From contig CAVZUJ010000008.1 of assembly GCA_963778525.1 (NCBI GenBank), positions 101,841-165,840 on the forward strand: a stretch of DNA of 64,000 nucleotides, written 5' to 3'. The notes under the pieces were generated by a model. That model had not been told where the DNA came from and searched no databases. It was given only the letters and a program-made list of their open reading frames with translations. Made by a program: the position numbers and the translations under genes. This DNA is from Schlegelella_A sp963778525. GTDB taxonomy: Bacteria > Pseudomonadota > Gammaproteobacteria > Burkholderiales > Burkholderiaceae_C. Positions within the stretch are counted from its first letter, which is position 1, and each line of letters starts with the position of its first letter. Below are positions 24,388 to 34,276 of this stretch, piece by piece.

Positions 24388-25276
24388 GCAGGGCCGAGCC
24401 GGCGGGGCGCAGCATCATCGCGTTGCCGATCACCGCAACAAGCGCGCCGACGGCAGTCAGCAGGCCAGGCCGATAATTCTCGAAGAGCAGCGAGATCAGC
24501 AGGGCCAGCAGTGGCGTCATCACGCCGACCGTGCCCGCCGGCCCCGGGCCGAGCCGGTCCTGCAGCGTGAGGAAGCAGGCGAAGGCCACCGCCGACCCGG
24601 CGAAGGCCAGCCAGGCCAGGGAAAGCCACCAGCTCGGTGCGCTCGGCAGAGCGAAATCGCGACCGAGGGCGAACGCCACGATGATGGCCGACGCGGCGGC
24701 GTAAAGCATGCCGAATCCCATCGCCGGCAGGAGAGGCACGCCGAGGTGGCGATTGCGGCTCGCCACCAGGCTGCCGATGGCCGAGAGCAGGACCGAGGCG
24801 ACCGTGAATTGCGCACCGAGCACGGCCCGGCCATCGGTCGCCGGACGCGTGAGCTCGGGCCAGAAGATCAGCGTCACGCCGAGCAGCCCGAGCAGGGCGC
24901 CGGCGATGAACCGTCTGCCGATCGCCACGCCGAAGAGCGCTGCCGCACCGAGGCCGGTGACCAGCGGCGAGGCCGAGTAGCCGACCGCGACGAGACCCGA
25001 CGCGACGTAGCGCTCGGCGTGATAGACGCAGATGTACGAGATGCCGTAGAGAAACGTGCCTTGCAGGGCAAGGGCGGCGTGTGCCTTGCCCGAGAGTCGA
25101 AGGCGCTGGCCGCGCCATCGGGCCAGACCGAGGACGCAGATGCCGGCCAGGGCAAAGCGCAACGCGACGCCGAACTCCGGCGCCAGATCGGAGATCTGGT
25201 AGGTGATGGCGTGCCACGTCGTGCCCCAGACGAGCACGCAGATGGCAAAGAGCTGCCAGCTTCGCAGGCGCGCCAT
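24359..25276 (-). CDS. EamA/DMT family transporter
   Basis: This 305-residue protein is built of about ten hydrophobic spans in two EamA repeats, the arrangement of drug/metabolite transporters such as RhaT and YdcZ relatives. The N-terminal CVLVWGTTWHAI and YHAERYVASGLVAVGYSASP fit repeat one. The GSAVAFACFLTLQDRLGPGPAG block fits repeat two. The transported compound cannot be read from the sequence. It begins six bases before the MOSC gene stop on the same strand, so the two probably share a transcript. Confidence 0.88.
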   Translation of the reverse strand: MARLRSWQLFAICVLVWGTTWHAITYQISDLAPEFGVALRFALAGICVLGLARWRGQRLRLSGKAHAALALQGTFLYGISYICVYHAERYVASGLVAVGYSASPLVTGLGAAALFGVAIGRRFIAGALLGLLGVTLIFWPELTRPATDGRAVLGAQFTVASVLLSAIGSLVASRNRHLGVPLLPAMGFGMLYAAASAIIVAFALGRDFALPSAPSWWLSLAWLAFAGSAVAFACFLTLQDRLGPGPAGTVGVMTPLLALLISLLFENYRPGLLTAVGALVAVIGNAMMLRPAGSALPRRVAPAME

Positions 25277-25281
25277 GCGGC

Positions 25282-26145
25282 TCAGTCGAATGCGTAGCTG
25301 GCGCGGCCGGACATGCCGGCACGCAAGGTCTGATCGAAACCTTCGACGATGACGGCGTTCATGCCGAACGTGAATGCACCATCGAGCCGGGCATCGGCGC
25401 GATATTGCTGAAGCACGTCGCCGACCGCATGTCCGGTCGCGGCGGTGTCGGGGTCGACGTCGGGAATCGGGCAGCGGGCACAGGGCTTCACGATCTTCAG
25501 CCGCACCGTCTTGCCCCCGTCCTCGAAGACGATCTCGTCGAGATGATCCTCGGCGTGCGCGTCGAGGCCGTCGAAGACGAGGTTCGGGCGAAAGCGCGCC
25601 ATCGTCACCGCCGGCTCGCCGGCCAGGCCCAGGCGTCGATTGACCTCCGCGAGCGAAGCGCTCGAAGCCACCAGCAAGGGGTAGCCATCCTGAAATGCCG
25701 TCGGCGCCTCGATCGGGCCGGTCCAGTCGCGGCTGGCGAGGCGTCGATATTCCGGATCGAAGCGAACCAGGCGCAGCGGCCGGCCGAGAAAGTCGCTGAA
25801 CCACTGGGCGCAGAGCGCGCCCATGTCGTAGGCCTCGACGCGATCGCGCCAGACCCGCGCCTGACAGCGCTCCTCGACCCGATCGATCGCAACGTGCAGC
25901 GCGAGCATGCCCGGGGCACGCAGGATCAGCTCCTCGCGCTTCAGGGTCGGATGGATCAGCGCCATGCGCGGCAGCTCGCGCTGCGTCACGAACTCGAAAT
26001 CGGCGTCGGTGACCATCCAGTTGCGATCGAGGTCGAAGCCGGTCTCGGCCAGCAGGGCCTCGGCGGGTGTCGTGCCGGCACACGATTTCACCGGGTAGAC
26101 GTGCACCGATGCCAGGCTCAGGGCCACGTCGTTCGTGTCGTTCAC
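25282..26145 (-). CDS. MOSC domain protein (YcbX-like)
   Basis: The 287-residue protein has an N-terminal MOSC beta-barrel domain (VHVYPVKSCAG ... RNWMVTD) and a C-terminal MOSC domain with the cysteine-containing segment IVKPCARCPIPDVDP. In this family that segment provides the molybdenum-cofactor ligand. YcbX-type proteins reduce N-hydroxylated bases with help from a reductase; that activity is inferred from family only. A GTG start at 26145 is chosen for the GGAG six bases upstream. The longer ATG frame would run into the divergent hydroxylase gene. Confidence 0.88.
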   Translation of the reverse strand: MNDTNDVALSLASVHVYPVKSCAGTTPAEALLAETGFDLDRNWMVTDADFEFVTQRELPRMALIHPTLKREELILRAPGMLALHVAIDRVEERCQARVWRDRVEAYDMGALCAQWFSDFLGRPLRLVRFDPEYRRLASRDWTGPIEAPTAFQDGYPLLVASSASLAEVNRRLGLAGEPAVTMARFRPNLVFDGLDAHAEDHLDEIVFEDGGKTVRLKIVKPCARCPIPDVDPDTAATGHAVGDVLQQYRADARLDGAFTFGMNAVIVEGFDQTLRAGMSGRASYAFD

Positions 26146-26206
26146 ATTGCTCCTTGCAGGCCGTCGAGCGCCGATTGTCTCGCGGTCGCTGCCTACAATC
26201 TTCGCG

Positions 26207-27316
26207 ATGGGTCCCTTCGACGTGCGCGTCTGCGGCGCCGGCATCGTCGGCAAGACATTGGCGCTCGGGCTTTCCCGGCTTGGCCTCTCGGTCGCGCTGC
26301 GCAGCGAGCCCGTGCGTTCGCCGCAGCGCGCCGACGTGCGCGCCTATGCGCTCAACGCGGGCTCGATCGCGCTGCTTCGGCGCCTGAAGGTCTGGGAGTC
26401 CTTGCCGGCCGATGCGACGACACCCGTTCGCGACATGCTCGTCCATGGCGATGCGGCCGGCGCGGCGCTCGAATTCTCGGCCTGGGAACAACGCGTCGGC
26501 GAGCTCGCGGTGATCACCGATGCCGCCGAGCTCGAGCGCCAGCTCGAGCAGGCGCTTCGCTTCGCGCCGCACGTGAGCCGCGTCGAAAGCGACGTGTCGG
26601 CCACGCTCGTCGCGCACTGCGAGGGCCGCGCCGCGGCCGCCCTGCAATCGCTGGGCGCCGGCTTCGAGCAGCTGCCGTACGGGCAACGCGCGATCGCGGC
26701 GCGCCTGGTGGCGTCGCGCCCGCATGCGCAGGTCGCGCGCCAGTGGTTTCGCGCCCCCGACGTGCTGGCGCTGCTGCCATTCGACCGGCCGCAGGCGTCC
26801 TCTTCGTACGCCCTCGTCTGGTCGCTCGACGAGAAGCGCGCTGCCGATCTGCTCGCCGCCGAGCCTGCGGCGTTCGAGGCCGAATTGATGCGGGCGACGA
26901 ACGGCGAGGCGGGCGAGCTAAACCTGGCAACCGAGCGCGCCGCCTGGCCGCTGCTGTTCGGCCGCGCCGCCACATGGTGCGGCCCGGGCTGGGTGCTCGC
27001 CGGCGATGCCGCGCACGTCGTGCATCCGCTCGCCGGCCAGGGCCTGAACCTGGGCCTCGCCGACGTCGCGGCGCTGGTCGATGCGATCGAGGCGCGCGAG
27101 CCCTGGCGCAGCGTCGGCGACGAACGGTTGCTTCGGCGGTACGTGCGGCAGCGCGCCGCTCCCACTTGGGCGATGCTGCGCATTACCGACGGATTGCTGC
27201 GATTGTTCTCGGCCACGCCTGCACCGATCCGGGAACTCCGCAACAATGGCATGACTCTCGTCAACCACGTCTCGCCGCTGAAGCGCTGGCTCACGGCACG
27301 GGCGCTCGACTCCTGA
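26207..27316 (+). CDS. UbiH/UbiF/VisC family FAD-dependent hydroxylase
   Basis: Enzymes of this family hydroxylate the ring of ubiquinone precursors using FAD and NAD(P)H. The 369-residue protein has the N-terminal FAD motif VCGAGIVGKTLALGLSRLG. The second FAD motif, GWVLAGDAAHVVHPLAGQG, lies near residue 260, with NLGLADVAALVDAI behind it. Which ring position it acts on (UbiH, UbiF or UbiI type) is not resolved. ATG 26207 is chosen because it opens the Rossmann strand directly. Its stop overlaps the dsbC start (TGATG), a pairing common in Burkholderiales. Confidence 0.87.
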   Translation: MGPFDVRVCGAGIVGKTLALGLSRLGLSVALRSEPVRSPQRADVRAYALNAGSIALLRRLKVWESLPADATTPVRDMLVHGDAAGAALEFSAWEQRVGELAVITDAAELERQLEQALRFAPHVSRVESDVSATLVAHCEGRAAAALQSLGAGFEQLPYGQRAIAARLVASRPHAQVARQWFRAPDVLALLPFDRPQASSSYALVWSLDEKRAADLLAAEPAAFEAELMRATNGEAGELNLATERAAWPLLFGRAATWCGPGWVLAGDAAHVVHPLAGQGLNLGLADVAALVDAIEAREPWRSVGDERLLRRYVRQRAAPTWAMLRITDGLLRLFSATPAPIRELRNNGMTLVNHVSPLKRWLTARALDS

Positions 27317-28053
27317 TGGCCGCCATGAAATCAACCCTGCGCACTCTCGCCGCCTTCGCGCTTGCGGCCTGCTTCGTTTCCGCGGCATTCGCCGACGAAG
27401 CCGCGATCCGCAAGAACATCGCCGAGCGCCTGCCCGATTTCCCGAAACCGGACGAGGTCAGCAAGACACCGATCCCCGGGGTCTACGAGATTCGCATCGG
27501 CACCGACATCCTGTACACCGACGAGCAGGGCGACCACCTGATCGAAGGCCAGATGATCGAGACCAAGACGCGCCTCAACCTCACCGAAGAACGCATCGGC
27601 AAGCTCACAGCGATCGACTTCAAGACCTTGCCGCTCAAGGACGCGATGGTCTGGAAGCAGGGCAACGGACAGCGCAAGCTCGTCGTCTTCGCCGATCCGA
27701 ACTGCGGCTTCTGCAAGAAGTTCGAACGCGACCTGCAGACGATGAACAACGTCACCGTCTACACCTTCCTGTATCCCATCCTCGGCGGCGATTCGCCCGA
27801 GAAGGCGAAGGCGATCTGGTGCGCGAAGGACAACACCAAGGCCTGGCGCGAGTGGATGATCAAGGGCACGCCGGTGGTCGACAGCCCGCCCTGCGATACC
27901 GCGGTGCTGCAACGCAACGTCGCTCTTGGACACAAGTACAAGATCAGCGGCACGCCCGGCCTGGTCTTCGAAGACGGCCGCAAGCTCGCCGGCGCGATGG
28001 GCAACGAAGCCCTCGAAAAGCAGCTGACCAGCGCCCGCAAGAGCCCGGGCTGA
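27316..28053 (+). CDS. dsbC: Thiol:disulfide interchange protein DsbC
   Basis: DsbC is a periplasmic disulfide isomerase that corrects wrong disulfides and is kept reduced by DsbD. The 245-residue protein has a signal peptide cleaved near AFA-DE (residue 27), an N-terminal dimerisation domain and a thioredoxin domain. Its active site is CGFC (Cys130, Cys133) and its cis-Pro motif is SGTPGLV. CGFC differs from the CGYC of E. coli by one residue and is common in betaproteobacteria. MKS at 27325 is an alternative start. Confidence 0.93.
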   Translation: MAAMKSTLRTLAAFALAACFVSAAFADEAAIRKNIAERLPDFPKPDEVSKTPIPGVYEIRIGTDILYTDEQGDHLIEGQMIETKTRLNLTEERIGKLTAIDFKTLPLKDAMVWKQGNGQRKLVVFADPNCGFCKKFERDLQTMNNVTVYTFLYPILGGDSPEKAKAIWCAKDNTKAWREWMIKGTPVVDSPPCDTAVLQRNVALGHKYKISGTPGLVFEDGRKLAGAMGNEALEKQLTSARKSPG

Positions 28054-28072
28054 GGCTCGCGGCCCGGCGCCG

Positions 28073-28849
28073 CTACATGCGGTAGCTCGGGTCCTGCCGG
28101 TCGACCAGCCGCTGCAGGGCGGCGAACGAGTCTTCGCCGGCGCCGTACTTCGGATTGAACTGCAGCGAGTCGGCGACGCAGCGCTCGAGCACCGCGCGGG
28201 AAATCGGAATCGTCTCGCCCATGGCGTGCGTCGCGAGCTGGATCTCGCAGGCGCGATTGACCAGCCACATCAGCGACAAGGCCTGCGGCAAGGTCTGGCC
28301 GATCGTGACCGGCCCGTGGTTGCGCAGCAGCAGCACCGGCCGCCCTTCGGCGCTCTTCAGGATGCGCTCGCCTTCGTCCTGGTGCACCGTGATGCCCTCG
28401 AAGTCGTGATACGCGACCTTGCCGTAGAGCTGGGCGGCATAGAAGTTGGAAAACGACAGGCCGTCCTTCAGGCAGCAGACCGCCTGGGTCGCCGTGGTGT
28501 GCAGGTGCATCACGCAGTGCGCGTCGGCGAGGGTGGCATGGATGGCGCCGTGGAAGGTGATGCCAGCGGGGTTGATCGGCCAGTCGGAGTGGCCCACGAC
28601 GTTGCCGGCGAGATCGACCTTCACCAGGTTCGAGGCGCAGACCTCGGAGTAGTGCAGGCCGAATGGGTTGATCAGGTAGTGACCCTCTTCGCCGGGCACG
28701 CGCAACGAGATGTGGTTGTAGATCAGCTCGGTCCAGCGCAGGTAGTCGAAGATCCGGTAGGCCGCCGCGAGCTGCACGCGCGCAGCCCACTCGTCGGGGC
28801 TGAATCGGGCCGGGCGAACGTAAGGGTCGATAGAGGCTCGGGTGTTCAT
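28073..28849 (-). CDS. Class II aldolase/adducin family protein
   Basis: This 258-residue protein has the class II aldolase fold with the metal-site histidines in MHLHTTATQA and a further histidine in LLLRNHGPVTIG. ELIYNHISLRVPG near the N-terminus also matches the family. Members include fuculose-phosphate aldolases and many proteins of unknown substrate, and nothing nearby indicates the reaction. ATG 28849 (MNTRASIDPY) is preferred to the longer frame, which would overlap the divergent M61 gene. Confidence 0.85.
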   Translation of the reverse strand: MNTRASIDPYVRPARFSPDEWAARVQLAAAYRIFDYLRWTELIYNHISLRVPGEEGHYLINPFGLHYSEVCASNLVKVDLAGNVVGHSDWPINPAGITFHGAIHATLADAHCVMHLHTTATQAVCCLKDGLSFSNFYAAQLYGKVAYHDFEGITVHQDEGERILKSAEGRPVLLLRNHGPVTIGQTLPQALSLMWLVNRACEIQLATHAMGETIPISRAVLERCVADSLQFNPKYGAGEDSFAALQRLVDRQDPSYRM

Positions 28850-28949
28850 GGACCAAGCGTACTTCAACTCGCGGTTCGGCCCCGAAAGACCCGGCAGCAC
28901 AGGCCGTGCCGCGGCCCGCGCGGTGCCGGGCAGCGACAATCGACCGACG

Positions 28950-30705
28950 ATGATTCGCTACCTGATCGATGCCTCGGCGACGCTGAGCCACACCTTCGCC
29001 GTGACGCTGACGGTGCCGCAGCCGGCCACCCTGCAGCAGCTCAGCCTGCCGGCCTGGATCCCGGGCAGCTACCTGATCCGCGAGTTCGCGCGCCACCTCT
29101 CGGGCATCACGGCCGAGCAGGGCGGCCAGGCAGTGCCGGTCCAGCAGCAGGACAAGGCCACCTGGGCCGTGACCTGCGAAGGCGAGGGCGACCTGGTCGT
29201 TCGCTATCGCGTCTACGCCTTCGACCTGTCGGTTCGCGCCGCCTTTCTCGATCCGTCCCGCGGCTTCTTCAACGGCACCAGCGTGTGCCTGCGCGTGCAA
29301 GGGCGCGAGAAAGAGGCGCACGCCCTGGCGCTTTGCGGCCTCGCCGCGGATTGGCAGGTAGCGACGACGCTTCCCAACCGCGGTGTGGGCGAGAACGAGT
29401 TTGTCGCGTCGAGCTACGACGAGCTCGTCGATCATCCGATGGAGCTCGGGCGCTTCTGGCGCGGTCGCTTCGAAGCGCTCGGCACGAGCCACGAGTTCGT
29501 CGTCGCCGGCGCGCTGCCCGATTTCGACGGCGACCGGCTGCTCGCCGACGCCAGGAAACTGTGCGAAACGGAAATCGCCTTCTGGCACGGCAGCGCGGGC
29601 CAGGCGCCGTTCGAGCGCTATCTGTTCCTGCTCAATGCCGTCGACGACGGGCGCGGCGGCCTGGAGCATCGCTCCAGCACCGCGTTGGTGGCGGCGCGCC
29701 GCGACCTGCCGCGCCGGTTGCAGCCGCGAGAGAGCAGCGCGGAAACGAGCGACGGCTACGTCGGCGTGCTCGGCCTCATCGCCCACGAATACTTCCACGC
29801 CTGGAACGTCAAGCGGCTGAAGCCGCGCGAGTTCGCGGCCTTCGATTACGGCCGCGAGAACTACACCGGGCTGCTCTGGTTCTTCGAGGGCTTCACCTCG
29901 TACTACGACGATCTTTTCGTGGCCCGCAGCGGCCTCGTCGATGGTGCGCGCTACCTGAAGCTGCTCGGCAAGACGATCAGCGCCGTCGCCGCGATGCCGG
30001 GACGACAGGTGCAGAGCGTGGCAGCCGCCAGCTTCGATGCCTGGGTGAAGTACTACCGCCAGGACGAGAACACGCCGAACGCAACCGTGAGCTACTACGC
30101 CAAGGGCTCGCTCGTGGCGCTGGCCTTCGACCTGACGCTGCGCAGCGAAGGCAAGGGCACGCTCGACGCGAGTCATGCGCCGGCTCTGGTCGCAAAGCGG
30201 CGGCGGCGCTATCGACGAAGGCGACATCGCGTCGGCGCTCGAGCGCGTCGGCGGCCGCTCCTATGCTGCCGAGATGGCGGCCTGGGTCCATGGCACCGAC
30301 GAGTTGCCGCTCGAGGCATTGCTGCGTCGTTTCGGTGTCGAGCTCGATCGCCAGCCGGCGACGCTGGCGCAGCGCCTGGGCCTGCGTGTCAGCGAAGGCG
30401 CGCTGACCGGCGTCAAGGTCACCCATGTGCTGCGCGATGGCGCCGGCGAGAAAGCAGGGCTGGCCGCAGGCGACGAGATCATCGCCGCCGGCGACTGGCG
30501 ATTGCGTCGTCTCGACGACGCGCTGCGCAGCTTCGCGTCGGGCGCCGATCATTCCCTGCTCGTGGCCCGCGACCAGCGCTTGCTGCGCCTGCCGATCGAG
30601 GCTGGGGCGCTCGCGGCCATCGGAACCGGCACCGTTCAGTTGCGGCGCGCAGAGAACGCCAGCGCCGAGGCGCGCGCGCTGTGTGAGGCATGGCTCGCGG
30701 CCTGA
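28950..30705 (+). pseudogene. M61 family metallopeptidase (glycyl aminopeptidase type), one frameshift
   Basis: M61 enzymes are zinc aminopeptidases with an N-terminal beta domain, a thermolysin-like catalytic domain and a C-terminal PDZ domain. The zinc motif HEYFH (His279, Glu280, His283) is followed by the third ligand in WFFEGFTSYYDD (Glu313). The frame breaks at 30165-30175, after EGKGTLD. The protein resumes in another frame at VMRRLWSQSGGG and runs through the PDZ region to 30705. Restoring a G in two places (GAC GCG GAG GTC ATG) reconnects the parts. No signal peptide is obvious. The DUF3108 gene overlaps the 3' end by 16 bases. Confidence 0.87.
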
Positions 30706-31874
30706 ATCGGCGTCGTCCGGCGAAGGAGCCTGGCTCGCGGCGTACCGCGTTCGTGACCGTGGTCGCCGTGGTCGCGCTCCTGCACCTGATCGTGACGCAC
30801 GAGGTGGCGGCCGAGCTGGCCGACTTCAACGCCGCCAACGCCATGCCGGCGCGCATCCAGGTCGCCTACGTGCGCATCCTGGAGCCGGAGGCACCGAAAG
30901 CGGCCGCGCCCTTGCCTGTGGCGAAGGTGGCAGCGGCGCCGGCGCGGCCACGCGCCGTGCATCGTCCGGCACGGGCCGCTTCCGCTGCCGAGCCCGTGCT
31001 GGCGCAGGCCTCGGCGCCCCCCGCCACGGCTGCGGACAGCGCCTCGGCGCCCGATGCCGCGCTGGCCGCCGCCTCTGCCGCTTCTGCCGCGAGCGACAGC
31101 GCCTCGGCGGCTTTGGCGGCGCTCGCCGCCGCGTCGGCAGCGAGCGCTGCGGCCGTGCCGGTCGCGGCTGCCACGCCGCCCGATGCGGCCGCATCAGGCA
31201 CCTTCAGCTGGCCGACCGCGACACGCGTCAGCTACGACGTGACCGGCAACTATCGCGGTCCTCTCGACGGCAAGGCCGAAGTCGAATGGATTCGCGTCGA
31301 CGAGCACTACCAGGTCAATGTCGATCTGTTCGCCGGCCCGCAGTTCGCGCCGATCTTTTCCCGCCACATGATGAGCGAAGGCACGGTGGCCGCTGGCGGC
31401 CTGACGCCCGACCGCTACAACGAGGAGACGCAGTTCCTGACGCGCGACAAGCGCCGCGTCAGCGTCACGTTCGCGCCCGACTCGGTGGAGCTCGCCGATG
31501 GCCAGAAGCGCGACCGGATGCCGGGCGTGCAGGACACCGCGAGCCAGTTCATCCAGTTCACCTGGCTGTTCGGCTCGAAGCCGGAGGCGCTGCGGGTCGG
31601 CGCCAGCTTCGAGTTCCCGCTGGCGCTGCCGCGCAGCATGAAGCGCTGGACCTACGACGTCGTCGGCGAGGACACGCTGTACACCCCGTTCGGGGCGCTG
31701 CCGGCCTATCACCTGAAGCCCAGGATCGTCGAGCGCAAGCCGGGCGAGCTGACCGTGGAGATGTGGTTCGCGCCGGAGCTACGCTATCTGCCGGTGCGCA
31801 TCCGCATCGAGCAGGACGCCGGCACCTTCGTCGACCTCATGATCTCGAAGAAGCCCGAGATCGCGGCATCCTGA
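30690..31874 (+). CDS. DUF3108 domain protein with N-terminal anchor and Ala-rich linker
   Basis: The 394-residue protein has a basic N-terminus, one hydrophobic segment (about residues 20-40), and a long low-complexity linker rich in Ala, Pro and Ser (about 65-170). The C-terminal DUF3108-like beta-rich domain contains YDVTGNYRGPLDGKAEVEWIR and FIQFTWLFGSKPEALRVG. The anchor and linker suggest a periplasmic domain held at the inner membrane and spaced from it, rather like TonB-type architecture. DUF3108 proteins are outer-envelope associated in some species, but the role is unknown. It overlaps the M61 gene. Confidence 0.8.
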   Translation: MARGLNRRRPAKEPGSRRTAFVTVVAVVALLHLIVTHEVAAELADFNAANAMPARIQVAYVRILEPEAPKAAAPLPVAKVAAAPARPRAVHRPARAASAAEPVLAQASAPPATAADSASAPDAALAAASAASAASDSASAALAALAAASAASAAAVPVAAATPPDAAASGTFSWPTATRVSYDVTGNYRGPLDGKAEVEWIRVDEHYQVNVDLFAGPQFAPIFSRHMMSEGTVAAGGLTPDRYNEETQFLTRDKRRVSVTFAPDSVELADGQKRDRMPGVQDTASQFIQFTWLFGSKPEALRVGASFEFPLALPRSMKRWTYDVVGEDTLYTPFGALPAYHLKPRIVERKPGELTVEMWFAPELRYLPVRIRIEQDAGTFVDLMISKKPEIAAS

Positions 31875-31915
31875 AGCGCACCTCATTCATCTTTCCTTTG
31901 CGAGGCACCCCGACC

Positions 31916-32704
31916 ATGAGCTACGAATGCATCCTCACCGAGACGCGCGTCAACGGCGACTGCAGCGTCGGCCTGATCACGCTGAACCGGCCGAAGCAGA
32001 TGAATGCACTGAACGACACCTTGATGGACGAGCTCGGGGCGGCGCTGCGCGCCTTCGACGCCGACGAGGCCGTCGGCTGCATCGTGCTGACCGGCAGCGA
32101 GAAGGCCTTTGCCGCGGGCGCCGACATCGCGACCATGGCGCCCTATGGCTTCGTCGATGCCTACGCCAAGGGCCTGATCAGCCGCAACTGGGAGACGATC
32201 CGCGAGATCCGCAAGCCCGTGATCGCCGCCGTGGCCGGCTTCGCGCTCGGCGGCGGCTGCGAGCTGGCGATGATGTGCGACTTCATCATCGCCGCCGACA
32301 GCGCGAAGTTCGGCCAGCCCGAGATCAAGCTCGGCATCATCCCCGGCGCCGGCGGCACGCAGCGCCTGCCGCGCGCCATCGGCAAGGCCAAGGCGATGGA
32401 CATGGTGCTGACGGCGCGGATGATGAATGCCGACGAAGCCGAACGCGCCGGGCTGGTCTCGCGCGTCGTGCCGGCTGCCGAGCTGCTGAGCACGGCCATT
32501 GCCGCGGCCGAGACGATCTGCGGCTTCAGCGGCCCGAGCGTCATGATGGCCAAGGAAGCGATCAATCGGGCCTACGAAACGCCGCTCTCCGACGGCATCG
32601 TTTTCGAGCGCCGTCTCTTCCACTCGCTCTTCGGCACCGAGGACAAGAACGAAGGCATGGACGCCTTCCTCGCCAAGCGAAAGCCGGCGTTCAAGCACCG
32701 ATAG
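31916..32704 (+). CDS. Enoyl-CoA hydratase
   Basis: The 262-residue crotonase-family protein hydrates trans-2-enoyl-CoA in fatty acid or aromatic-acid breakdown. Both catalytic glutamates are in place, in GGGCELAMMCD and in QPEIKLGIIPGAGG. The oxyanion-hole segment GSEKAFAAGADIATM is intact. Length and motifs match PaaF/short-chain enoyl-CoA hydratases. The ATG at 31916 follows a 41-base spacer from the DUF3108 gene. The gene converges with lysS, two bases apart. Confidence 0.93.
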   Translation: MSYECILTETRVNGDCSVGLITLNRPKQMNALNDTLMDELGAALRAFDADEAVGCIVLTGSEKAFAAGADIATMAPYGFVDAYAKGLISRNWETIREIRKPVIAAVAGFALGGGCELAMMCDFIIAADSAKFGQPEIKLGIIPGAGGTQRLPRAIGKAKAMDMVLTARMMNADEAERAGLVSRVVPAAELLSTAIAAAETICGFSGPSVMMAKEAINRAYETPLSDGIVFERRLFHSLFGTEDKNEGMDAFLAKRKPAFKHR

Positions 32705-32706
32705 GC

Positions 32707-34185
<1,479 letters not shown>

Positions 34186-34205
34186 GAGCCTCCCGGGTGC
34201 TGAAA

Positions 34206-34267
34206 ATTCTAGGCGCTTGCTTCGCCTGCCTGACCCGAAGCGGGCGGGCGAGCGCGCCACCTAGAAT
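34206..34267. promoter_or_regulatory. Divergent promoter region of lysS and the polysaccharide cluster
   Basis: An eight-base inverted repeat, ATTCTAGG (34206-34213) and CCTAGAAT (34260-34267), is placed symmetrically between lysS and ugd. Each arm reads TAGAAT, a good -10 hexamer, toward the nearer gene. The plus-strand hexamer ends nine bases before the ugd ATG, so its transcript would be nearly leaderless if used. No strong -35 box is visible on either side. Confidence 0.42.
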
Positions 34268-34276
34268 GCCTCGCGC

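Noticed and set aside
20235..24476. A 1413-codon plus-strand open frame across ychF, the monooxygenase, tag and pirin.
   Set aside because: Only its last part (from 23508) matches a protein family. The rest is antisense to or out of phase with well-supported genes.
26194..26199. TACAAT eight bases before the Ubi-type hydroxylase start, considered as a -10 box.
   Set aside because: The nearest -35-like TTGTCT is only 13 bases away, too close for a working promoter.
25405..28053. An 882-codon plus-strand frame that would fuse upstream sequence to DsbC.
   Set aside because: The upstream portion overlaps the MOSC and hydroxylase genes in wrong phases. DsbC has a signal peptide and a start coupled to the hydroxylase stop.
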